DNA of 64,000 bases from an uncultured Eubacteriales bacterium. GTDB taxonomy: Bacteria; Bacillota; Clostridia; Tissierellales; Peptoniphilaceae. A program made the position numbers and the translations under genes. The stretch's first letter is position 1; every line of letters begins with the position of its first letter. Under the pieces are notes generated by a model, which was not told where the DNA came from, did not search any database, and saw only the letters and a program-made list of their open reading frames with translations. Location: contig UQFH01000005.1 in the NCBI GenBank assembly GCA_900540185.1, forward strand, positions 79,276 to 143,275, given 5' to 3'. Below are positions 53,798 through 60,909 of the stretch, piece by piece.

Positions 53798-54010
53798 TTA
53801 TTTAAAAAAATTAAATGGGAAAATTAAAAATTCAGTATCTATAAAATACGAACCATCATCTTCTAATTTGTGATATTTTGTATATGAGTATAAAATAGCT
53901 TTATATGAAATTGATCCTCCGTCTTTATAATGATATTTTATTGGAAAACACATTATTGATAAAACAATAAATAAAATAACAAGCTTGATTCTAACTTTTC
54001 TTCTTTTCAC
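53798..54010 (-). CDS. Small exported protein, unknown
   Basis: 70 residues with GTG start (54008-54010) behind GGGGTGA. N-terminal membrane or signal segment (VRIKLVILFIVLSIMCF) followed by a short domain with YKDGGSISYKAILYSYTKYHK and the end FLIFPFNFFK. This pattern (dGG-s-sYkA-lY ... FPFNF) is familiar from small exported proteins of Bacillota without known function. Stop only nine bases before the damaged start of the caspase-like gene, so they may share a transcript. Confidence 0.55.
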   Translation of the reverse strand: MKRRKVRIKLVILFIVLSIMCFPIKYHYKDGGSISYKAILYSYTKYHKLEDDGSYFIDTEFLIFPFNFFK

Positions 54011-54160
54011 GACTCACCCCATTTTCTTTAAATATACACAATCATCTATAATTTTCATAAAATTTGTGTATTAGATAAATTCTTTTTTCTAGTTCTACAT
54101 TTGCATAATAGATTTTTAATCACAAATGTCTATAAAATGCTGTTATTACGTATCTATAAC

Positions 54161-54366
54161 TTAAATCTTTTTTTCAATTTTAATTTCATCAGCTCTATTA
54201 TTCTTGTCTTTACCAATTATTGTTAATTTATAAGAGTCCTCAATGTAGAATTCTCAACAATAAACTCCACTGCCTAAATCATTATGTTCATACTTTTCTA
54301 AATAAGCCCATATATATGGACTATCAAAATTAGAGTACTTATCGTTAATTTCATAATAATATAAAT
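54161..54366 (-). pseudogene. Remnant of a small gene with internal TGA
   Basis: A minus-strand frame reads YYEINDKYSNFDSPYIWAYL and goes on to LGSGVYC, then a TGA (54254-54256), then EFYIEDSYKLTIIGKDKNN to a TAA at 54161. The text on both sides of the TGA is protein-like, and no start is left. It is best explained as a decayed gene of unknown family. Confidence 0.45.
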
Positions 54367-54398
54367 CTTACAGAGGAGATATGCCCCTCTGTAAGATT
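54364..54398. terminator. Strong inverted repeat, likely terminator
   Basis: Perfect 13-base arms AATCTTACAGAGG and its complement (54364-54376, 54386-54398) with a 9-base loop. On the plus strand ATTTTTT follows; on the minus strand the T-run is poorer. It separates two gene remnants on the minus strand. Confidence 0.7.
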
Positions 54399-54403
54399 AT
54401 TTT

Positions 54404-54590
54404 TTATCTAGTTATATAGTATCCACAAAATGTTGGAAAACTAAGACTTCCATAGTCTCTATCACATTCTTCTAGATCGTAAATATATTTACCAGAAGAA
54501 TCTCTATAAGATAATTCTGAAAACTCTATATCCGTTAGAATAAAAATATATTTTAACTCTGACTTTATAAAGTTTTTTATATATCCTTGA
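54404..54590 (-). pseudogene. C-terminal fragment of an unknown gene
   Basis: A minus-strand frame without start codon reads GYIKNFIKSELKYIFILTD, then SELSYRDSSGKYIYDLEECD and SFPTFCGYYITR to a TAA at 54404. It overlaps the end of the next membrane protein gene in another frame. Composition is protein-like; family not recognised. Likely the 3' part of a gene cut by rearrangement. Confidence 0.4.
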
Positions 54591-54990
54591 ACTCCTGCCC
54601 TTTGCGTTTTGATATTAATAGTTGTAATATCAAGCTCATGATTACAAGAAACAAACTAACATAAAACATAATTGTCAAATTACTTATATTTTTAGTTTCT
54701 GTGACTGCTGCATAAAATAAAGGACCCCAAAATATTAAATGACCAAATAGGTTTAACCACGTCTTATATTTAGGCTTTACCCTTAAAAACATTTCTCCGA
54801 AAATAATTATTAGACCAAGTATATAACTAGCCTTGTTATGAAAAATATAAGCAAGACCAGAGTATTGTTTGACCCCATAAATTCCTGACCACTCAAATAA
54901 TAAAGTGAACATGGGTATGATTTTTGCCACCAAATAAATTATTTTTTCTTTAATCCTAAATTCTGTCAATTTAAATAATGACTTTTTCAT
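54577..54990 (-). CDS. Four-helix membrane protein, unknown
   Basis: 137 residues from ATG 54988-54990 behind AAAGGAGT; the longer frame to 55047 runs through a duplicated gene fragment. Four predicted membrane segments (around 16-35, 48-64, 76-94 and 106-127) with short loops; cytoplasmic tail LISKRKGQEF. No family recognised. It lies right behind the truncated copy of the 58250 lipoprotein gene, as if placed there by the duplication. Confidence 0.6.
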   Translation of the reverse strand: MKKSLFKLTEFRIKEKIIYLVAKIIPMFTLLFEWSGIYGVKQYSGLAYIFHNKASYILGLIIIFGEMFLRVKPKYKTWLNLFGHLIFWGPLFYAAVTETKNISNLTIMFYVSLFLVIMSLILQLLISKRKGQEFKDI

Positions 54991-55020
54991 TTTTACTCCT
55001 TTGATATTTCTTTGTATATA

Positions 55021-55190
55021 ATTTTGTTTAACTATTTTTCTTCCCAAAATATAATTTGATCTATTCTTTCTTTCAAATTATAAGAAGTTTTGTATATCCC
55101 CTCTTTATCCTTATTTTTCGATTTTATATTGTACCAATATTTATTATCTGTACTAAGGGAATCGTCATCTCCTATTTCTATCTCATATTC
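55021..55190. repeat. Direct repeat copy 1 (170 bp) of lipoprotein gene end
   Basis: Nearly identical to 57763-57932: by eye about seven differences over 170 bp. It carries the 3' third of the lipoprotein gene and a few bases behind its stop. The two copies have the same orientation and flank three genes. Confidence 0.92.
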
Positions 55191-55211
55191 TTCAGATAAA
55201 TAGCCTTTTCA
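55038..55211 (-). pseudogene. Truncated copy of the 57774-58250 lipoprotein gene
   Basis: The frame EYEIEIGDDDSLSTDNKYWY ... IYKTSYNLKERIDQIIFW EEK matches the last 50 or so residues of the lipoprotein at 57774-58250 with a few changes (for example EIIDK to ERIDQ). Signal peptide and N-terminal two thirds are missing and there is no start. Product of a partial duplication. Confidence 0.85.
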
Positions 55212-55237
55212 TCTCAATTTCCAGTTAGATATTCTGT

Positions 55238-56383
55238 TTATCCATCAGTCAATTTAGAGATTAATTCTGAAACCATTTTTGTAAATTCAAAAGATTCTAT
55301 ATTGGTGCCCTCCATTACATAAGTATTTTTGTTAAGCTTAAAAGTAGCTCTTGTTATTATCTTAACATCCATGTTTAAATTTTCAGACTTAGATAATTCC
55401 ACATCAACACCACATAATGTCGACATTTTTGAATCTTTCAATCCATAATCAATACCTGTTTCGTTCGTGTCAGAGATGGTCACTAGAAAATTCTTATCGT
55501 TATTATCTCTATTTACAAAATACACTTCTATGAATGCACGTTCTGTATAATCATTTTTATGACTCGGTTTGACCAAAATTTCAGCTACAGAAGATGCATC
55601 ATATTGTTCAAATATTGGCAAAGAGTTTAAAATTTCTTTCTTTTCGTCTCCATCTAATGGTACTTCTTTGCCATCAAATTTAGACATCGACATTGAATGA
55701 TCATTAAATACCAAAGAATCATTTTTATACTTATCATATAACGTTAAGTACTCAATGTTTGATTCTTTTCTCTTTTCTTTGACCCATGCCCTAAATGCAT
55801 AATCCTTTATCTCTTTGTCCATCCGTTTCATTAACTCAGAGTCTGAATATTTATCTAGTTTACCATGAAACTCTTTCTGGCTTTTAAAAGATTCGATAAT
55901 ATTAGAGTCTATTTTTATCTCCTGCTCTAACACTTTATTTTTTGTGCTTACAAATAGTAACCTATCTTTTATTTTTTGTTTCAAAGTCGTTTTTCCATAA
56001 ATTTTAAGAGCTTTGTCATATATGTTCTTGTTAATGGCTTCGTACTCACAAATAGCATTTTCAATTTCAGAATCAGAAACAGAAACACCTAATTTTTCTG
56101 CATATGATGTTACTACTATTTCATCTATGCTATTTTCTACAATATCCGAATATGATATGCCTATTTGTCCAAACTGTTGAAGAAAAACGTCATTAATCTC
56201 ATCATGATAAATGCATTTATCATTTACTTTCACAATGACATTGTCAATATTCTGATCCTTTACACTTAAATTAATATCTGCATAATTATTTGTAGAAGGA
56301 ATATTTTCATTTAAGGTACATCCATGCAGGAAAACAGAAAATACAATCAATAGTAAGGACATCTCAAATCTTTTGAATTTCAT
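55238..56383 (-). CDS. Lipoprotein with SurA/PrsA-type N-terminal domain
   Basis: 381 residues from ATG 56381-56383; AAAGGAGG lies somewhat far (14 bases) upstream, so the start is not fully sure. Lipoprotein signal ends FLHGC. The next 160 residues resemble the SurA N-terminal chaperone domain: VNDKCIYHDEINDVFLQQF, EIVVTSYAEKLGVSVSDSEI and KQKIKDRLLF. No parvulin domain follows; the C-terminal 200 residues are unlike PrsA. Possibly a chaperone or carrier for exported proteins of this region. Member of the gene string behind blaI-blaR1. Confidence 0.65.
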   Translation of the reverse strand: MKFKRFEMSLLLIVFSVFLHGCTLNENIPSTNNYADINLSVKDQNIDNVIVKVNDKCIYHDEINDVFLQQFGQIGISYSDIVENSIDEIVVTSYAEKLGVSVSDSEIENAICEYEAINKNIYDKALKIYGKTTLKQKIKDRLLFVSTKNKVLEQEIKIDSNIIESFKSQKEFHGKLDKYSDSELMKRMDKEIKDYAFRAWVKEKRKESNIEYLTLYDKYKNDSLVFNDHSMSMSKFDGKEVPLDGDEKKEILNSLPIFEQYDASSVAEILVKPSHKNDYTERAFIEVYFVNRDNNDKNFLVTISDTNETGIDYGLKDSKMSTLCGVDVELSKSENLNMDVKIITRATFKLNKNTYVMEGTNIESFEFTKMVSELISKLTDG

Positions 56384-56497
56384 TATATTTCCATAAGCCT
56401 CCTTTAAATCATTAGTATTTATTTTTATTATTTTTCCATTGCTGTTCGTGTGTTGAACAAATTGGAACATACTCAAATTAGTGGACACAAAAACTGT

Positions 56498-56698
56498 TTA
56501 ATTCTTTTGTCTAAAAACAGCAAAGAGCAAGATGATGCTAACAATCAAACCTACGCCAAATTTCACCCACATTACCATTGGCGAAACACTCCATTCAGGA
56601 TGATTTGCTGCTGCTATATAATCTTTAACTAACAAATGTGTCCCGATCATAGCAGGAATTAAAGAACCGAAAACTTTTGCTACAACTTTTAATGTCAT
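56498..56698 (-). CDS. Small two-helix membrane protein
   Basis: 66 residues from ATG 56696-56698 behind AAAGGAGA (the longer frame to 56761 is rejected). Two membrane segments, about 5-22 and 43-61 (VKFGVGLIVSIILLFAVF), joined by a loop with NHPEWSVSP. Not recognised. The good ribosome binding site and position in the string support it as a real gene. Confidence 0.6.
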   Translation of the reverse strand: MTLKVVAKVFGSLIPAMIGTHLLVKDYIAAANHPEWSVSPMVMWVKFGVGLIVSIILLFAVFRQKN

Positions 56699-56790
56699 AT
56701 AATATTCTCCTTTGCACCACGCCACGTAGAAGATACTTGGCTTGGTTTTTTTCTGAACCATAAGAAAACCAGTTTCTACTATCGTCTATT

Positions 56791-57744
56791 TTAGGATATT
56801 GGCGTTTCATCTTTTTTTCCCCGCATACAGAGATTGAAAAACAAAATTAGCACAATCAACACCCCAATCAGAAAATGTGGGATTATAATTCTCCCAATAC
56901 TTTTTGCATAAGCAACACCTTTTGAAGCTGCATCTTTTTCAGAGCTTCTATATAAAATATTTGTTTTCAAATATTTTTTAGCAATTGTTTCCTCGAAATT
57001 ATCTTCTGATTTCATATCCTCAATATATAGCAGAGCCAACTCTTTATCCGATTTGTTCATTTTATCAAGATTTTTCTTTAAGATTTCAATATTCTTTTCA
57101 GTTGTATCTAGTGTCGCTTCATATCCTGGATTTAGGTTTTCATTAATATAATTAACAACTAGCTCATATCCATCTGGCTCATGAGAAACTTTACTATTTT
57201 TACTTTTATAGTACTCATTATCATCAATCATATACTCTATCTTATTTAACATATTAGCTTTTGCTTTTTCTGCGATAGCCTTATTTGAAAGATTTGGATA
57301 CATACCCCTATACATATTAAAAATCTCAATATAAGATGTTATATATTGATTTATAGACTCTGTTTCCATTGTCGGATATAGGTTCTGTAGTTCTATCAAA
57401 AAGGTTTTTGTTTCATATTTGTCGTCAATATTAACTTTTAAAACCTCATTAGCACTGAATACTTTTAAAACTTTACTTGGAACATAGTTCACGGCTAATT
57501 GCTCTTCTTTTGAAAGAGAATTATACCAGTTTAACCATTCTATATCTTTATCCGACAATCTAAGTGTTTGTACTAGCTCATAGTTTACACTTAATTGTTC
57601 CTCTTTACTTAGACCATTAAACCACTCTTGCCATTCTTTAGGGCTGACTTCTGAGTTATTATTTGCTGATGAAGCAAATACATTTGTTGCAATTGCTGTT
57701 AACAGCATCACCATGGCTATTAATAGAGTAAATCTTTTTTTCAT
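56791..57744 (-). CDS. Exported membrane-anchored protein with SKEEQL repeats
   Basis: 317 residues. Signal peptide (MKKRFTLLIAMVMLLT, cut near FASS), then two copies of a repeat of about 32 residues, WQEWFNGLSKEEQLSVNY and WLNWYNSLSKEEQLAVNY, a long helical region with many Lys, Asn and Glu, and a C-terminal membrane helix (about 287-308) with a short charged tail (RGKKDE). So it spans the wall zone from an anchor at its end. Family unknown. GGAGGT precedes the ATG. It follows the lipoprotein gene by 29 bases. Confidence 0.7.
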   Translation of the reverse strand: MKKRFTLLIAMVMLLTAIATNVFASSANNNSEVSPKEWQEWFNGLSKEEQLSVNYELVQTLRLSDKDIEWLNWYNSLSKEEQLAVNYVPSKVLKVFSANEVLKVNIDDKYETKTFLIELQNLYPTMETESINQYITSYIEIFNMYRGMYPNLSNKAIAEKAKANMLNKIEYMIDDNEYYKSKNSKVSHEPDGYELVVNYINENLNPGYEATLDTTEKNIEILKKNLDKMNKSDKELALLYIEDMKSEDNFEETIAKKYLKTNILYRSSEKDAASKGVAYAKSIGRIIIPHFLIGVLIVLILFFNLCMRGKKDETPIS

Positions 57745-57762
57745 TTCTTACCTCCTCATTTA

Positions 57763-57932
57763 ATTTTGTTTAACTATTTGTCTTCCCCAAATATAATTTT
57801 ATCTATTATTTCTTTCAAATTATAAGAAGTTTTGTATATCCCCTCTTTATCCTTATTTTTCGATTTTATACTGTACCAATATTTATTATCTGTACTAAGG
57901 GAATCATCATTTCCTATTTCTATCTCATATTC
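57763..57932. repeat. Direct repeat copy 2 (170 bp), intact gene
   Basis: Partner of 55021-55190, same orientation. This copy lies in the intact lipoprotein gene and is taken as the source. Confidence 0.92.
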
Positions 57933-58250
57933 CTTATTATCATGTACTTTAATTAAATATGTTCCTTCAGAATAGGCATTATCCAATCCTAGATATTGAT
58001 TATTTGAATCATATAAACTAGAATCTTTCTTCAATTCATTCAACTGTTCTAAAATTTTCCTTTGTTGGTCTTGGGTTGTAACTAATTCTTTAAAAGTTTC
58101 TTGTTTTTCATCATAAATATTAACTGTCAAAGAGATTTTATCTTTTTCTTTGCTTATATTTTTATCATTAGAATTTAAACAAGAGCTTAAATTAATCATA
58201 AAAAATAATACTAGCATCAACATAAATATTTTTTCTTTTGAAATCTTCAT
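57774..58250 (-). CDS. Small lipoprotein, unknown
   Basis: 158 residues with lipoprotein signal (IFMLMLVLFFMINLSSC, lipobox LSSC). The mature part has a Lys/Glu-rich N-terminal helix zone and a C-terminal beta-like domain (GTYLIKVHDNKEYEIEIG, NKYWYSIKSKN). Not recognised. It follows the blaR1-like gene by 11 bases and so is likely under BlaI control. Its 3' part is duplicated at 55038-55211. Confidence 0.68.
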   Translation of the reverse strand: MKISKEKIFMLMLVLFFMINLSSCLNSNDKNISKEKDKISLTVNIYDEKQETFKELVTTQDQQRKILEQLNELKKDSSLYDSNNQYLGLDNAYSEGTYLIKVHDNKEYEIEIGNDDSLSTDNKYWYSIKSKNKDKEGIYKTSYNLKEIIDKIIFGEDK

Positions 58251-58261
58251 ATAATCCTCTC

Positions 58262-59617
58262 TTATCTTGTATAAGAATTTATATTTACTTGTCCCGATAA
58301 ATTTTTATTAGACTCATTACAAACAGTTACAATATAAGCACTTCCCTTTTGTGTCTTAACTTTTAATGTAGAGTCTGCGGCAAATCTTCTCTTATAAATT
58401 ATTTCTCCATCTTCTTCTATAATTACTGAAAATTCTACTCCTCCAGAACAAGACATATTTTCTAAATTTATGATAAAACCTTTGTAGTCGTCACCACTAA
58501 TCTCAAACTCGTAGGGGATATTTTCAAAACTTCCTAGCTTTATTTGTTCGTCGATATTTGCTAGGTCAGATTTTATACTCGATATCTTTCCTAATTCTAA
58601 TTTCTCATATTCTTTATAACCTATTATTTCAACCCTTCCCCCATTATTAATCTCAAAATTATTTAGCTCTTGGCCTAGAACTTCAACCCTATCTTGACTT
58701 AGGTCGGTCACATTGGCAAAAACTGGCAAAGAAAGAGCAAAGGCAAGTATAAAACTTATAAGTCCCAAAAGTGTTTTCTTCCATATTTTTATAATCTCCA
58801 TTCTTTCTATGTTGGGATTTAATTTTAAATATAGGTTGTTTTCATAAAATTCTCTTTCCACTAGTTTTAGCATTGATGAGCAATAAGTTTTTCTATTTTT
58901 TCTTGTGTCGCCTAATTGTTGAACCACTAGCTTATCGCAATTTATTTCTATGTCTTGGTCTATATATTTTAAGCTTAGCCACAAGAGTGGATTGTACCAA
59001 TATATGCAGGCTACAATATTTACCAGGTGGTTAAGTAAGATATGAAATTTCTTTATATGCATTAATTCATGGATCAAAACATGGTCTAGTAATTCTTCAT
59101 CAGCTAAGATATGATCTTGTAAGATTATCTTGGGTCTTAAAATGCCAAAGGTAAGGGGTGTTTTAAAATTGTTATTTATATAAATCTCTACTTTTCTTTT
59201 TAGTCCAAATTCTCTTATTTTTTTCTTACATAAAGTATTTTGGGTAAGGGTAGAGCCTTTCATTACTGTATGGAATTTATAAATTTTTATTACGAGATAA
59301 GTAAAAATCAAAACCGAACCTATTATTCGGTTTAGTTTAAAAAATATATAGCCTAGTTTATTTACTAACCATCCAAGGGAATGATCAAAAAAATTTGTTA
59401 TAGCAAGTAAGATAGAATTTTCCTTTACATTTTCTATTCCGATTTCAAGTTCATAGGGACTTATTAAGTAGATTAATAAAGCTATCCACAAAACAATACT
59501 TGCTGACCTAAAGGCTTTCTTATTTAAGAATGGTCTAACTAAAAGAATAAGAACTAGTAAAAAAAGACTTTTTATAGATTTTTCTAGAGTAATTACCCTA
59601 ATTAGACTTATTGCCAT
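58262..59617 (-). CDS. BlaR1/MecR1-like M56 membrane metallopeptidase
   Basis: 451 residues from ATG 59615-59617, overlapping the end of the repressor gene. Four or five membrane segments; the M56 zinc motif HELMH at 183-187 with EINCDKLVVQQLG as third ligand region. After the last helix (about 285, ISFILAFALSLPVFA) an outside domain of some 150 residues follows. It is not a penicillin-binding fold: no SxxK, SxN or KTG motif. In BlaR1 signalling the peptidase cuts or triggers loss of BlaI; here the signal must be something other than beta-lactam acylation of this domain. Confidence 0.88.
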   Translation of the reverse strand: MAISLIRVITLEKSIKSLFLLVLILLVRPFLNKKAFRSASIVLWIALLIYLISPYELEIGIENVKENSILLAITNFFDHSLGWLVNKLGYIFFKLNRIIGSVLIFTYLVIKIYKFHTVMKGSTLTQNTLCKKKIREFGLKRKVEIYINNNFKTPLTFGILRPKIILQDHILADEELLDHVLIHELMHIKKFHILLNHLVNIVACIYWYNPLLWLSLKYIDQDIEINCDKLVVQQLGDTRKNRKTYCSSMLKLVEREFYENNLYLKLNPNIERMEIIKIWKKTLLGLISFILAFALSLPVFANVTDLSQDRVEVLGQELNNFEINNGGRVEIIGYKEYEKLELGKISSIKSDLANIDEQIKLGSFENIPYEFEISGDDYKGFIINLENMSCSGGVEFSVIIEEDGEIIYKRRFAADSTLKVKTQKGSAYIVTVCNESNKNLSGQVNINSYTR

Positions 59618-60011
59618 CCTTGTCTTCCTCTTGGTCCTCTTCGTCAAAGCTATCTATTAATTTTTTCATTTCTTCTATTTCTTCTTTTGTAACTTTTTCA
59701 TTTTGTAAAAACGTTTTGCACATATTTAAAAGTGATCCTTTGAAAAGTTTATGAAAAGCTTCTTTTTGCTTATTCAAAAGAGCATCCTCTCTTGATACAA
59801 GGACTCTAATTGTATATTTAGGATATCTCCTAGCTATCGCTCCTTTTTCTACTAATCTTCCAAAAAATGTATAGCAAGATGTTTTACTTATATCGTACTT
59901 TTCCATCAATATTTTTGATAAGGCAAGAGCTTGGATTTCTCCATTTTCGTCTAAGACATCGCCCTTCCATAATTCTTCCATTACTAGTAGTTCTCCATCT
60001 GAAAATTCCAA
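59598..60011 (-). CDS. BlaI/MecI-family repressor
   Basis: 137 residues from TTG 60009-60011 behind AAAGGAGG. Winged helix typical of BlaI: FSDGELLVMEELWKGD, ISKTSCYTFFGRLVEKGAIARRYPKY, followed by a helical dimerisation end rich in acidic residues. The insertion NGEIQALALSKILMEKYD is longer than in staphylococcal BlaI. Binds operators as a dimer; likely controls itself, the M56 gene and the lipoprotein string behind. Inverted TTGA repeats around its promoter are candidate operators. Confidence 0.88.
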   Translation of the reverse strand: MEFSDGELLVMEELWKGDVLDENGEIQALALSKILMEKYDISKTSCYTFFGRLVEKGAIARRYPKYTIRVLVSREDALLNKQKEAFHKLFKGSLLNMCKTFLQNEKVTKEEIEEMKKLIDSFDEEDQEEDKDGNKSN

Positions 60012-60073
60012 CTATATTACCTCCTTTATATATAGTTTTGTTTGCCATTATATTTTTATTCATTTAATTATTT

Positions 60074-60120
60074 TCAACTTGAGTATATCATAGAGTTAAA
60101 AAATAGTCAAGTGTATTGAC
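60074..60120 (-). promoter_or_regulatory. Promoter and candidate BlaI operators
   Basis: TTGACT (60105-60110), 17 bp, TATACT (60082-60087). A perfect inverted repeat GTCAA-5-TTGAC (60106-60120) overlaps the -35 and TCAACTTGA (60074-60082) touches the -10; both are plausible dimer sites for the repressor encoded just behind. Confidence 0.65.
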
Positions 60121-60160
60121 CATTTAAAATTACAATTTTTATATTTTAATACATCTCGTT

Positions 60161-60359
60161 TTAGTTTAAAATTTCTTTTTCACATGTATCTTCAAAACTA
60201 ATAATATCATTAGGAATGCAAGATAGAGCCTTACATATTTTTTCTATATTCTTAAATACAATTGGTTTGTCCTTGCCCATTTGTGCCATAACTATTACAT
60301 CTGTTTTTTTAGTCCTTTTTTGCTAACTGTATCTATAATGGTTTATAGCTAAGTGCCAT
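60161..60359 (-). pseudogene. Decayed XRE-type regulator gene
   Basis: Minus-strand text reads MALSYKPL, a TAG where related small XRE proteins have Trp, IQLAKKGLKKTDVI, then MAQMGKDKPIVFKNIEKICK and ALSCIPNDIISFED. Two A-runs (6 and 7) are each one base short for the frame to hold, and a segment around the recognition helix is missing. It is a clear but broken helix-turn-helix regulator. Errors in homopolymers could explain the frameshifts but not the stop or the deletion. Confidence 0.7.
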
Positions 60360-60370
60360 AATATCTCTAT

Positions 60371-60545
60371 TTTTCTCTATCCATTAATTTCTTCTCCTTA
60401 ATCTATAAATTTCAATTAAAAAAGCGACCGAACTTATATTTCAATCGCTAAATGTCTTATATATTAAATTATTTTAAGTGGGACTTCTTATCCTTACTAT
60501 TTTTACTTCCTAATTTTGAGTATAAAAAAAGACGATAGAGTTTTT
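60371..60545. repeat. Direct repeat A (about 173 bp) left of MATE cassette
   Basis: Matches 62991-63164 in the same orientation, about nine bases in ten identical by eye. It holds two minus-strand hairpin terminators (AGCGA...TCGCT with T-run, and one with arm TCTATCGTC before seven T) and, at its left end, AAGGAG with ATGGATAGAGAAAA. Confidence 0.9.
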
Positions 60546-60674
60546 AATTTCTATCGCCTATCAACACTTTATTTCTAGTCTTCTAAAATAGATACTTCAA
60601 GGTCTATCGCTTTAAATGTAACATTTATTCCTATTGACCGTTGACTGGCTCGGCTGGCTTTATTATTCTACAAC
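60546..60674. other. Spacer with C-terminal gene fragment
   Basis: A minus-strand open frame without start (60664 to stop 60575) ends SIGINVTFKAIDLEVSILED and is probably the tail of a mobile-element gene cut by the insertion; I cannot name it. Nothing else is seen. Confidence 0.35.
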
Positions 60675-60721
60675 AAAAAAATGAGCCGATAACCGCATTT
60701 TATTTTGCGTATTATCGGCTC
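60675..60721 (-). terminator. Intrinsic terminator after KTR gene
   Basis: Ten-base arms GAGCCGATAA and TTATCGGCTC (60683-60692, 60712-60721) with inner CGCA/TGCG pairing, then seven T. The stop codon of the KTR gene is part of the stem. Confidence 0.9.
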
Positions 60722-60909
60722 TGCGTCTGTGCGTCCGGCTCTTTGATAACGGATACATTGAGTTTCTTTACATTTATTAGCATTTCCTGTTTACACTTCG
60801 GGCAGAACAACGGGAAGTTTTCAAGCACCGTATCGACCCGTAATCTTATCCGTGTCTTGCTTTTGCACACGGGGCATAACAACCAATTCGATTCGATAGG
60901 TTCATTCAT
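60712..60909 (-). CDS. Cysteine-rich KTR-domain protein
   Basis: 65 residues. Two CxxC pairs, LLCPVCKSKTRIR and LFCPKCKQEML, form a zinc ribbon; KTR follows the first pair and the end reads NVSVIKEPDAQTQSR, the pattern of the small Cys_rich_KTR family common on conjugative elements. Role unknown, possibly nucleic-acid binding. Overlaps the end of the MATE gene by 8 bases, so it is part of the same cassette. Base composition is clearly richer in G+C than its surroundings. Confidence 0.9.
   Translation of the reverse strand: MNEPIESNWLLCPVCKSKTRIRLRVDTVLENFPLFCPKCKQEMLINVKKLNVSVIKEPDAQTQSR

Noticed and set aside
56625..56810. Minus-strand ORF of 61 codons between membrane protein genes
   Set aside because: Overlaps the better supported two-helix gene in another frame and has no membrane or domain pattern.
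58262..60011. Beta-lactam resistance system
   Set aside because: BlaI and M56 peptidase are present, but the sensor lacks PBP motifs and no beta-lactamase or low-affinity PBP lies nearby.
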